Part shown: positions 57,837-64,000 of the stretch, one piece after another
How positions within the stretch are numbered: the first letter of the stretch is position 1
How the letters are laid out: every line of letters begins with the position of its first letter
Assembly (NCBI RefSeq): GCF_017377875.1
Contig: NZ_CP070975.1
Location: 2,418,001 to 2,482,000, forward strand
Direction: 5' to 3'
DNA length: 64,000 nt
Source of the DNA: Alcaligenes sp. SORT26
GTDB lineage: Bacteria; Pseudomonadota; Gammaproteobacteria; Burkholderiales; Burkholderiaceae_B
The notes under the pieces: model-generated
Database searches by the model: none
Told to the model about the DNA's origin: nothing
The model's input: only the letters and a program-made list of their open reading frames with translations
Translations under genes and position numbers: made by a program

Positions 57837-58916
57837 TCACGCCTGCGCCAGATCAGCCAGCAAGCCGGCCTGATGTTCGGACAACAAGGCCTTGATCAGC
57901 TCGTCCAGATCGCCATCCATGATGTAGCCCAGCTTGTACAAAGTCAGGTTGATACGGTGATCCGTCATGCGGCCTTGCGGGAAGTTGTAGGTGCGGATGC
58001 GCTCGGAGCGGTCACCCGTACCCACCAGACTTTTACGCTCGGCGGCTTCTTTGTCAGATTGCTCACGCTGCTGCTTGTCTTTCAGGCGGGCGGCCAGCAC
58101 CTGCAAGGCTTTTTCGCGGTTGCGGTGCTGGGAACGGTCGTCCTGACACTCCACCACCAGACCCGTAGGCAAGTGGGTCAAACGCACAGCCGAGTCCGTC
58201 TTGTTCACGTGCTGACCACCGGCACCGCTGGCGCGGAAAGTGTCCACGCGCAAATCAGCGGGGTTGATGGTGATTTCAGCCAAACCTTCGGCTTCGGGCA
58301 AGACGGCCACGGTACACGTAGAGGTATGGATGCGGCCCTGCGCTTCAGTTTCGGGCACACGTTGCACACGATGCGCGCCAGACTCAAATTTCAGGCGACC
58401 ATATACATCCTGGCCCTCAATACGCACGATGACTTCTTTGTAGCCGCCCACTTCCGAATCGCTGGCGGACATGATTTCCGTACGCCAGCCACAGTTTTCG
58501 GCGTAGCGCATGTACATGCGCAGCAAATCCCCGGCAAACAAGGCGCTTTCATCACCACCGGCACCAGCACGGATTTCAATAAATACGTTGCGGGTATCGT
58601 CCGGGTCACGTGGCAAGAGCAGAACCTGCAGCTCCTCTTCCAATTGAGCGATACGCTCTTTGCCCAGCTTGTATTCTTCTTCGCCCATTTCCTTCAGTTC
58701 GGGGTCGGACATCATGTCCAGAGCGGCCTGCAAATCGCCCTCGGCTGCCTCATAGGCCTTGAACGCCGTCACGACAGGATCCAGCTCGGCGCGCTCGCGC
58801 GACATTTTGCGGAACTCATCCATATTGCCCGCAATTTCAGGCTCGGCAAGCATGGCATCAACTTCATGCAGACGGCGAGCCAATTGCTCAAGCCGACTGC
58901 GCATAGAGTCTTTCAT
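57837..58916 (-). CDS. prfA: Peptide chain release factor 1
   Basis: A 359-residue class I release factor for UAA and UAG. The catalytic GGQ is in [40 protein letters not shown], and the stop-codon domain includes [27 protein letters not shown]. Length is as expected. Transcribed between hemA and prmC. Confidence 0.97.
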   Translation of the reverse strand: MKDSMRSRLEQLARRLHEVDAMLAEPEIAGNMDEFRKMSRERAELDPVVTAFKAYEAAEGDLQAALDMMSDPELKEMGEEEYKLGKERIAQLEEELQVLLLPRDPDDTRNVFIEIRAGAGGDESALFAGDLLRMYMRYAENCGWRTEIMSASDSEVGGYKEVIVRIEGQDVYGRLKFESGAHRVQRVPETEAQGRIHTSTCTVAVLPEAEGLAEITINPADLRVDTFRASGAGGQHVNKTDSAVRLTHLPTGLVVECQDDRSQHRNREKALQVLAARLKDKQQREQSDKEAAERKSLVGTGDRSERIRTYNFPQGRMTDHRINLTLYKLGYIMDGDLDELIKALLSEHQAGLLADLAQA

Positions 58917-59012
58917 AGGGAACAGCCTAAAGGGAAAATCAGAGGGTCTGGGCGCAGGTCAAAGCGATCATGCTGCACCGCAGGAGACGGTGGACAGACA
59001 AGAGCCCGGACG

Positions 59013-60287
59013 CTAACGCCGACGCGTTGTCGAGGGCAAGAGGCGAGGCAGCAAACTGAGCAATTGCTCGCGCTCGGCGCCTTCGCTGCGCGTCAATTCA
59101 GCCATAGGGCCGTGCATGTACTTTTGAGTGAGGCCATGCGCCAGCATTTCAATGACTTCAGCCGGATCATCACCGCGGGCCAGCATGCGGCGCGCGCGTT
59201 CCAGCTCGTGCTGACGTACTTTTTCGACCGACTGCTGCACATCCAGAATGGCGGGCACAATTGCACGGGTGCTAAGCCAGTGCATGTAGTGCTGCACCTG
59301 GGTGTCGATAATGGCCTCGGCCTGAACCACAGCGGCCTGACGGGCATCGGCACCACGTTGCACAAAGCGACCCAGATCATCGACGGTGTACAGGTACACG
59401 TCGTCCAGGCGGCCTACTTCGGTTTCAATATCGCGTGGCACGGCCAGATCGACCATGACCACAGGGCGGTGACGACGCGAACGCACGGCTCGCTCCACCA
59501 TGCCCAGGCCCAAAATGGGCAAAGTGCTGGCCGTACAGGATACGACCACATCAAAATCAGCCAGGCGCTCGGGCACATCGGCCAGCTTCATGGTGCTGGC
59601 CATAAAACGGGACGCCAGGCTTTCAGCACGTTCCTGAGTACGGTTGGCGACCACGATGCTACAGGGGTTCACCGCCGCAAAGTGCGTGGCGCACAGCTCG
59701 ATCATTTCGCCAGCACCAATAAACAGCACCTTGGCCTGACTAAGATCACCAAACACGCGCTCGGCCAAACGAACGGCCGCCGCAGCCATGGACACCGAAT
59801 GGGCGCCAATAGCAGTTTGCGTACGGACTTCCTTGGCGACCGAGAAAGTGCGCTGGAACAATTGATGCAGCAAAGTGCCTAGCGAACCAGCCTCGTTGGC
59901 GGCACGCACGGCATCTTTCATCTGACCCAGAATCTGGGGCTCGCCCAAGACCATGGAGTCCAGACCGCTGGCAACACGGAACGCATGGCGCACGGCCTCA
60001 TTCTGGTTATAGCGATACAAATGGGGGGTCAGCTCGGCAGAACGCAGACTATTGAAGTCGGCCATCCACTCGGGCAGGCGCTCGGCCACATGGGGCTCGG
60101 CAGCACAGTAGATCTCGGTGCGATTACAGGTAGACAGAATGGCTGCTTCACGTACACCGGTGCCAAAGGTGGCACGCAAGGTATCAAGCGCAGGCTTTAA
60201 CACATCGATCGGAAACGCAACGCGCTCGCGCACGGCAACCGGCGCGGACACATGATTCAGACCGAAGGTTAGAACATCTACAGACAT
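59013..60287 (-). CDS. hemA: Glutamyl-tRNA reductase
   Basis: A 424-residue enzyme of the C5 pathway, reducing glutamyl-tRNA to glutamate-1-semialdehyde for heme synthesis. Catalytic Cys54 in [24 protein letters not shown] near residue 115, NAD(P)-binding [17 protein letters not shown] near residue 190 and the C-terminal dimerisation domain. First gene of hemA-prfA-prmC-grxD-ubiX. Confidence 0.97.
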   Translation of the reverse strand: MSVDVLTFGLNHVSAPVAVRERVAFPIDVLKPALDTLRATFGTGVREAAILSTCNRTEIYCAAEPHVAERLPEWMADFNSLRSAELTPHLYRYNQNEAVRHAFRVASGLDSMVLGEPQILGQMKDAVRAANEAGSLGTLLHQLFQRTFSVAKEVRTQTAIGAHSVSMAAAAVRLAERVFGDLSQAKVLFIGAGEMIELCATHFAAVNPCSIVVANRTQERAESLASRFMASTMKLADVPERLADFDVVVSCTASTLPILGLGMVERAVRSRRHRPVVMVDLAVPRDIETEVGRLDDVYLYTVDDLGRFVQRGADARQAAVVQAEAIIDTQVQHYMHWLSTRAIVPAILDVQQSVEKVRQHELERARRMLARGDDPAEVIEMLAHGLTQKYMHGPMAELTRSEGAEREQLLSLLPRLLPSTTRRR

Positions 60288-60362
60288 GAGCAGTACAGGC
60301 TATAGCCCTGAAAAGACCAAGACAGGCAATCTTGCCGAAGCAAAACGCATGAAATTTAAGTG

Positions 60363-60392
60363 ATTTTACGCCGCATGCCAGGGTTTTGCCAA
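60363..60392 (-). promoter_or_regulatory. Probable sigma-70 promoter of hemA
   Basis: On the minus strand TTGGCA (60392-60387), 18 bp spacer, TAAAAT (60368-60363), each 5 of 6 to consensus. Start site about 70 nt upstream of the hemA ATG. Confidence 0.55.
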
Positions 60393-60550
60393 AAATGTTA
60401 CTTGCATTGCCTTTTTGTGATTACAATTGCTCTCCTTTATGCAGCCCACTTTTCCCTGAAAAGGGCCCCCTCCTAGGGGTACGGCAAAGTTGAAGTCGAA
60501 AAGATGCATAAAATTTTTGTTGTACTATGCGCACAAATTAAAAAACGTGG

Positions 60551-60556
60551 TATAGT
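60551..60556 (+). promoter_or_regulatory. Possible -10 element of the tRNA-Phe gene
   Basis: TATAGT lies 32 bp upstream of the tRNA 5' end. No recognisable -35 hexamer is found at the right distance. Confidence 0.35.
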
Positions 60557-60582
60557 TCTATTTTTACCGAGCAGTACACGTT

Positions 60583-60658
60583 GGCCTGGTAGCTCAGTCG
60601 GTAGAGCAGAGGATTGAAAATCCTTGTGTCGGTGGTTCGATTCCGCCCCAGGCCACCA
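60583..60658 (+). tRNA. tRNA-Phe (anticodon GAA)
   Basis: A complete 76-nt cloverleaf. Acceptor stem GGCCTGG/CCAGGCC, D-stem GCTC/GAGC with loop AGTCGGTA, anticodon stem GAGGA/TCCTT with loop TTGAAAA (anticodon GAA at positions 34-36), TTCGATT T-loop closed by GGTGG/CCGCC, and encoded ACCA 3' end. Followed at once by an intrinsic terminator. Confidence 0.98.
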
Positions 60659-60669
60659 AGAATTCAAAC

Positions 60670-60705
60670 AAAAAGCCCAGTCAAACGACTGGGCTTTTTG
60701 TTTTT
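60670..60705 (+). terminator. Intrinsic terminator of tRNA-Phe
   Basis: AAAAAGCCCAGTC and GACTGGGCTTTTT form a stem with a 4-nt loop, followed by GTTTTT. Confidence 0.95.
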
Positions 60706-61049
60706 CTGCTGGCCTCTTATAAACCCTTCAAACTAAGGCTAGCTTGGGTAGCTCTACCCCATAAACGGCGATGGACATTCACTCAACACGGTTACTCACA
60801 CCGTTCCAGCCGCACGTAATACCATCCACCTGTAGTTATTAATTCTTAAAACTCCTGAACTCATAAACACAGCGCAAGACACGCGTTTGATCTGGCTACG
60901 TGATAAATAAAAGCTCAAATGAGAACCACTCGCATATAATGCGTGGCAAATCATCCGACCCCTACCTATCGCGTAGTCATCAACCGTTTCACGTTGTGGC
61001 ATGAGCGATCGGTACTGTCGTTTGCATAGCTTTGATTGGACTGTGACAG
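60706..61049 (+). other. Gene-free leader between tRNA-Phe and fecI
   Basis: About 340 bp without a supportable gene. It contains the Fur box and -10 listed separately. The rest shows no further repeats or RNA structures by eye. Confidence 0.6.
60918..60936 (+). promoter_or_regulatory. Fur box overlapping the fecI promoter
   Basis: AATGAGAACCACTCGCATA matches 15 of 19 positions of AATGAGAATCATTCTCATT. It overlaps the -10 hexamer TATAAT (60935-60940), so iron-loaded Fur would block transcription of fecI-fecR. The distance to the fecI start is about 110 bp. Confidence 0.65.
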
Positions 61050-61547
61050 GTGATCGCCCGCTACTACAAAGACCTACTGAACTTCTGCACACGCAGAGTC
61101 AGAGACCGCGACAAGGCGGCTGACCTGGCGCAAGAAAGCTACGCCCGTGTACTTGCCATGCAGCAGGCCGGGCAGGTCATTGTGGAGCCTGCGGCGCTCC
61201 TTAAGACAGTCGCCGTGCGTGCCGAGATCGACATGCACAGGCGCTCAATTCACCGCCAGCACGAAGACATTGACATGCTGGACGAATCCCAGCAGCTCTC
61301 CGGCCCCCAACATCTCCAGCCCGAAGAAGCCTATGCCTCGACCCAGGCGATACAAGCCTATCTGGACACCATTGACTCGCTACCCCCACGCTGCCGGGAA
61401 GTATTTCGCATGTACTTGTTCGACGACCTGCCCAACAAGGAGATCGCCGCCCGCTTGGGTATAACGGTGGGCATGGTCGATCAATACATCCGGCGCGGCA
61501 AGCTCGCGTGCATAGCACGCAGAAAGGTACTGGACCATGAAGGCTAA
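61050..61547 (+). CDS. fecI: FecI-type ECF sigma factor
   Basis: A 165-residue extracytoplasmic-function sigma factor. GTG 61050 is the only usable start, since an in-frame TGA lies two codons upstream. Sigma region 2: ARYYKDLLNFCTRRVRDRDKAADLAQESYARVLAMQ. Region 4: LPPRCREVFRMYLFDDLPNKEIAARLGITVGMVDQYIRRGKLAC. FecI-type factors transcribe a siderophore receptor gene when the receptor signals through FecR; both partners follow here in order. Confidence 0.92.
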   Translation: MIARYYKDLLNFCTRRVRDRDKAADLAQESYARVLAMQQAGQVIVEPAALLKTVAVRAEIDMHRRSIHRQHEDIDMLDESQQLSGPQHLQPEEAYASTQAIQAYLDTIDSLPPRCREVFRMYLFDDLPNKEIAARLGITVGMVDQYIRRGKLACIARRKVLDHEG

Positions 61548-61639
61548 GACAAGAATCGACAGCATATCCCGTCAGGCACGCAGAATAATTGGCAGGCCAG
61601 GGTACAGTTTTTCCTCTTTCATGCGTCTATACCCATAAG

Positions 61640-62749
61640 ATGAGTCGTTTCCCTTCGTCCCTCAGTGATACTTCCCCTGCCCCTTTTGACGAGGCGGCAG
61701 AGGCGTGTGAGCTGAAGGAATTCTTTAGCCAGCAAGACCCTGTGGACATGGCGGCCGTCGATTGGCATACCCGCCAGGAAAACGGCCTGAGCCAAACCGA
61801 ACAGACCGAATTCCAACAATGGCTGGCCGCCAGTCCAGCCCATGCTGTTGCCTTCGAGAACCTGAATCAGGAGCTCTCGGCCATGCGCGCCATCCCCGCT
61901 GCAGAGGTGGCAGCACGTTCCATCCATACTGTCCCACCCACCGTTGAACCTGGCTCAGGCCGCAGGGCCAGCCGCTGGCTCCCATGGCGCTGGCTGGGAC
62001 CGCACCCAGGCGTCGTGGCATTCTGTTGTTCTGTTCTGTTGGCGATTGGCGTTGGCTGGCATCAATGGATGCAACAGCCTACCTTTTCTCATCACTTTGT
62101 CGTCGAGCGCGGGCAACGTCAAACGGTCACCTTACCCGATCGCTCCGAAATGGCTATCGATGCCGACACGCAGGCACAGGTCGCCCTGTACCACGACCGC
62201 CGCGAAGTACGGATCACAACGGGGGCAGTCATGTTCAATGTTGCACCTGATCGTGAAAAGCCCTTCCAGGTGTTGGCAGGCTCGGCTCGCGTGACCGTGG
62301 TCGGCACTCGGTTCGCCGTGCGCTACCGCAGTACCGGTATAGACTCCGGCGCTGTCAAGGTGGATGTGGAAGAAGGTTATGTACGTGTAGCCAGTTTGAA
62401 CGGGCAACAGACCGATCACGAAACCGCCCTCACAGCAGGCCAGGGTGTGGCCATCGCCCCCAGTGGCTTAGCCAGTTCGGTCGTCTCGGTTGCACCCCAC
62501 ACCGTGGGACTGTGGAGCAAAGGGCTGGTGCGTTTCGAGAACACTAGGCTGGGGGATGCCCTGGTGGAACTGGAGCGTTACACCCCCACTGGACTGTCTA
62601 TCCGTGATCCCTCCGTGGCCGATCTGCCATTGGCTGGCAGCTTCCGCATCGACCGGCCAGTAGAGTTTGCGAGGATGCTACCGCAAATCCTGCCCGTCCA
62701 ATTGGTACGACATAATGATGGCCGAACTGAGATCATCAAGGCACCGTAG
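61640..62749 (+). CDS. fecR: FecR-type anti-sigma/signal transducer
   Basis: A 369-residue inner-membrane regulator. ATG 61640 was chosen, as the 51-bp extension upstream has no family counterpart. N-terminal DUF4880 (DMAAVDWHTRQENGLSQTEQTEFQQWLAASPAHAVAFENL) contacts the sigma factor; one membrane segment lies at about 115-135 (GVVAFCCSVLLAIGVGW). The periplasmic FecR domain (RGQRQTVTLPDRSEMAIDADTQAQV to TRFAVRYR) and a C-terminal secretin/TonB short N-terminal-like region (LGDALVELERYTPTGLSI) follow. Confidence 0.92.
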   Translation: MSRFPSSLSDTSPAPFDEAAEACELKEFFSQQDPVDMAAVDWHTRQENGLSQTEQTEFQQWLAASPAHAVAFENLNQELSAMRAIPAAEVAARSIHTVPPTVEPGSGRRASRWLPWRWLGPHPGVVAFCCSVLLAIGVGWHQWMQQPTFSHHFVVERGQRQTVTLPDRSEMAIDADTQAQVALYHDRREVRITTGAVMFNVAPDREKPFQVLAGSARVTVVGTRFAVRYRSTGIDSGAVKVDVEEGYVRVASLNGQQTDHETALTAGQGVAIAPSGLASSVVSVAPHTVGLWSKGLVRFENTRLGDALVELERYTPTGLSIRDPSVADLPLAGSFRIDRPVEFARMLPQILPVQLVRHNDGRTEIIKAP

Positions 62750-62844
62750 ACGGGCTGTGCCTGAGAACATAGTCCGCACAAGAAAAATTTAAATTTTTTG
62801 ATGGGAGAGGTGTAGTTTTACCAAGGCGATGCGTCTTTAAAAGT

Positions 62845-62863
62845 AATGCAACTCATTTTTATT
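62845..62863 (+). promoter_or_regulatory. Second Fur-box-like site, before the siderophore receptor
   Basis: AATGCAACTCATTTTTATT matches 14 of 19 consensus positions and lies 30 bp before the receptor ATG, inside the 143-bp fecR-receptor gap where the FecI-dependent promoter is expected. Confidence 0.4.
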
Positions 62864-62892
62864 TCCATTACTCCATAGCGAAAGACGACTCC

Positions 62893-64000
62893 ATGCAGCC
62901 GATACCCCCTCATTTCCGTTCTGCCCCTCTGGCCCTAATGGTCGCACTGGCCTTGGGCACACCTGGTCTTGTACATGCCCAAGCCGCCAATACCGACAAC
63001 AAGACTGTCGCCCTCTCTATTGCCGCACAGCCGCTGAGTGCTGCACTGCATGAGCTCTCTGCCGCCACCGGCACGGCCATCGGCTTCTCCCCGGCACTCG
63101 TGGCAGGTAAAACAGCGCATGCAGCTAAAGGCACCCTGACGGTGCAACAGGCTATCGATCAACTACTGCGCGGCACTGCGCTAATCGCGGTATGGGAAGG
63201 CGATAGCATCATCATCAAGGCCGAGTCAGCATCGACAGGCCCGGTGACTCAGTTAGAGATCGTCACAATCAAGGCACGAACAGACAGCACAACCGAAGGC
63301 ACGGACTCACTCACCACCCGCACAGTGAGTATCAACAAGGGCGACCAAGCGATTAAAGACATCCCACAGTCCATCAGTGTGATCACGCGTAAGCAGCTTG
63401 ATGAACAAGGTATTGTCGACCTCAGAGACGCAGCAAACACCGTTACCGGCGCCGTCGGCGTCAAAGGCGTGGGCCAAGGGATGGTGCTCTCCGCACGCGG
63501 CTTCCAGATTAATGACTGGCAATACGACGGTGTGGCCGTTCCCCGCAATACCTATGCACTCGGGAATTGGGGAGCCGAAGAAATGGTTTTCTATGACCGA
63601 TTGGAAGTTCTGCGTGGGGCCTCCGGACTACTACAAGGCACCGGCAGCCCAGGAGGTGCCGTCAACTTGGTCCGCAAACGTGGGCCGACAGAAAAAACGG
63701 TCTCCGTTACCGCTCGTGCCGGATCGTGGGATCGTTATGGCTTGCAATTGGATGCAGGCAGTCCGCTCAATGCAGAGGGAACGCTGAGGGGTCGTTTCGT
63801 GGTGGACGAGGCACGCAGCCACTCATTTGTCGATTACGTGAATAACCGTACCCGGTCATTCTATGGTGCGCTGGACTTTGACTTGAGCCCCGACACAACA
63901 ATAGGCCTGGGAGTCAGTTACATGAACAGCCAAGGGCGGCCAATGATCCGTGGCCTGCCTCGCTATACAGAAGGTGGCGATGTAGGTCTGCCCCGCTCCA
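62893..64000 (+). CDS. TonB-dependent siderophore receptor with signalling domain (partial, runs off window end)
   Basis: The first 369 residues of an outer-membrane ferric-siderophore receptor; no stop codon before the end. A signal peptide (APLALMVALALGTPGLVHAQA, cleavage near residue 32) is followed by an STN signalling domain of about 75 residues (LSIAAQPLSAALHELSAATG to GTALIAVWEGDSIIIKA). The plug contains IKDIPQSISVITRKQLDEQG, LSARGFQINDWQYDGVAVP and LEVLRGASGLLQGTGSPGGAVNLVRKRG, as in FpvA/FhuE/FoxA receptors, and the first barrel strands follow. The STN domain plus fecIR upstream show a cell-surface signalling system in which ligand binding induces the receptor's own gene. Confidence 0.93.
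   Translation, partial: MQPIPPHFRSAPLALMVALALGTPGLVHAQAANTDNKTVALSIAAQPLSAALHELSAATGTAIGFSPALVAGKTAHAAKGTLTVQQAIDQLLRGTALIAVWEGDSIIIKAESASTGPVTQLEIVTIKARTDSTTEGTDSLTTRTVSINKGDQAIKDIPQSISVITRKQLDEQGIVDLRDAANTVTGAVGVKGVGQGMVLSARGFQINDWQYDGVAVPRNTYALGNWGAEEMVFYDRLEVLRGASGLLQGTGSPGGAVNLVRKRGPTEKTVSVTARAGSWDRYGLQLDAGSPLNAEGTLRGRFVVDEARSHSFVDYVNNRTRSFYGALDFDLSPDTTIGLGVSYMNSQGRPMIRGLPRYTEGGDVGLPRS

Noticed and set aside
57873-59882. 669-codon open frame antisense to prfA and hemA
   Set aside because: Spans two unmistakable genes on the other strand and has shadow composition.
60473-60667. Minus-strand open frame of 64 codons with a PGAESNHRHKDFQSSALPTELPG-like product
   Set aside because: It is the antisense of tRNA-Phe and its flanks; this false protein is common in databases.
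60583-60705. tRNA-Phe as an integration site (attB) for a mobile element
   Set aside because: No integrase gene and no duplicated tRNA 3' end found downstream; the next genes are an ordinary fecI-fecR-receptor unit.

Overview
The window looks like a chromosomal segment of a betaproteobacterium of the Alcaligenaceae, most likely Alcaligenes. This is inferred from gene content and order: hemA-prfA-prmC-grxD-ubiX, the rsmB-DUF4390-ntrY-ntrX-like block, the atpIBEFHAGDC operon, and a maleate isomerase of the kind known from Alcaligenes faecalis. Base composition is moderately GC-rich throughout except for an AT-rich island at about 23.1-30.5 kb.

Left part (1-23 kb), mostly housekeeping and small-molecule genes: trmL and comF; a BioC-like methyltransferase; a FepA/CirA-type TonB receptor divergent from an OmpR-type two-component system; an FMN riboswitch driving a type II lumazine synthase; an NtrY-like kinase with a short NtrX-like regulator that lacks the AAA+ domain; DUF4390, rsmB and rimO; an LTA-synthase-like sulfatase; a gamma-carbonic anhydrase-like protein; maleate isomerase, a LysR regulator and an HpcH/HpaI aldolase; a membrane protein; and a NitT/TauT-type ABC transporter.

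Middle (23.2-43.8 kb), a composite surface-polysaccharide locus. Its minus-strand half carries wecB, a TuaH-like glycosyltransferase, the Wzm/Wzt ABC exporter, a methyltransferase-coiled-coil-glycosyltransferase fusion, a GT-C membrane glycosyltransferase, and a polyprenyl-phosphate phosphoribosyltransferase followed by a PAP2-type phosphatase and an SMR-like membrane protein. The last four resemble the decaprenyl-phospho-ribose/arabinose pathway of mycobacteria. The other half has two GT2 enzymes, a phosphoglycosyl transferase, a Wzy/WaaL-type protein, a Wzx flippase, the rmlBACD dTDP-L-rhamnose genes and a GT4 enzyme lying backwards between rmlA and rmlC. The locus therefore encodes both an ABC-dependent and a Wzx-type export route.

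Right part (43.8-64 kb): the complete F1Fo ATP synthase operon with atpI; enoyl-CoA hydratase; an M61 peptidase with PDZ domain; folB; ttcA; the hemA-prfA-prmC-grxD-ubiX operon; tRNA-Phe(GAA); and a Fur-box-preceded fecI-fecR pair leading into a STN-containing siderophore receptor that runs off the window end.

The best candidate for something under-described is the polyprenyl-phospho-pentose module next to the methyltransferase-glycosyltransferase fusion. Function calls rest on reading motifs by eye; no database search was run.
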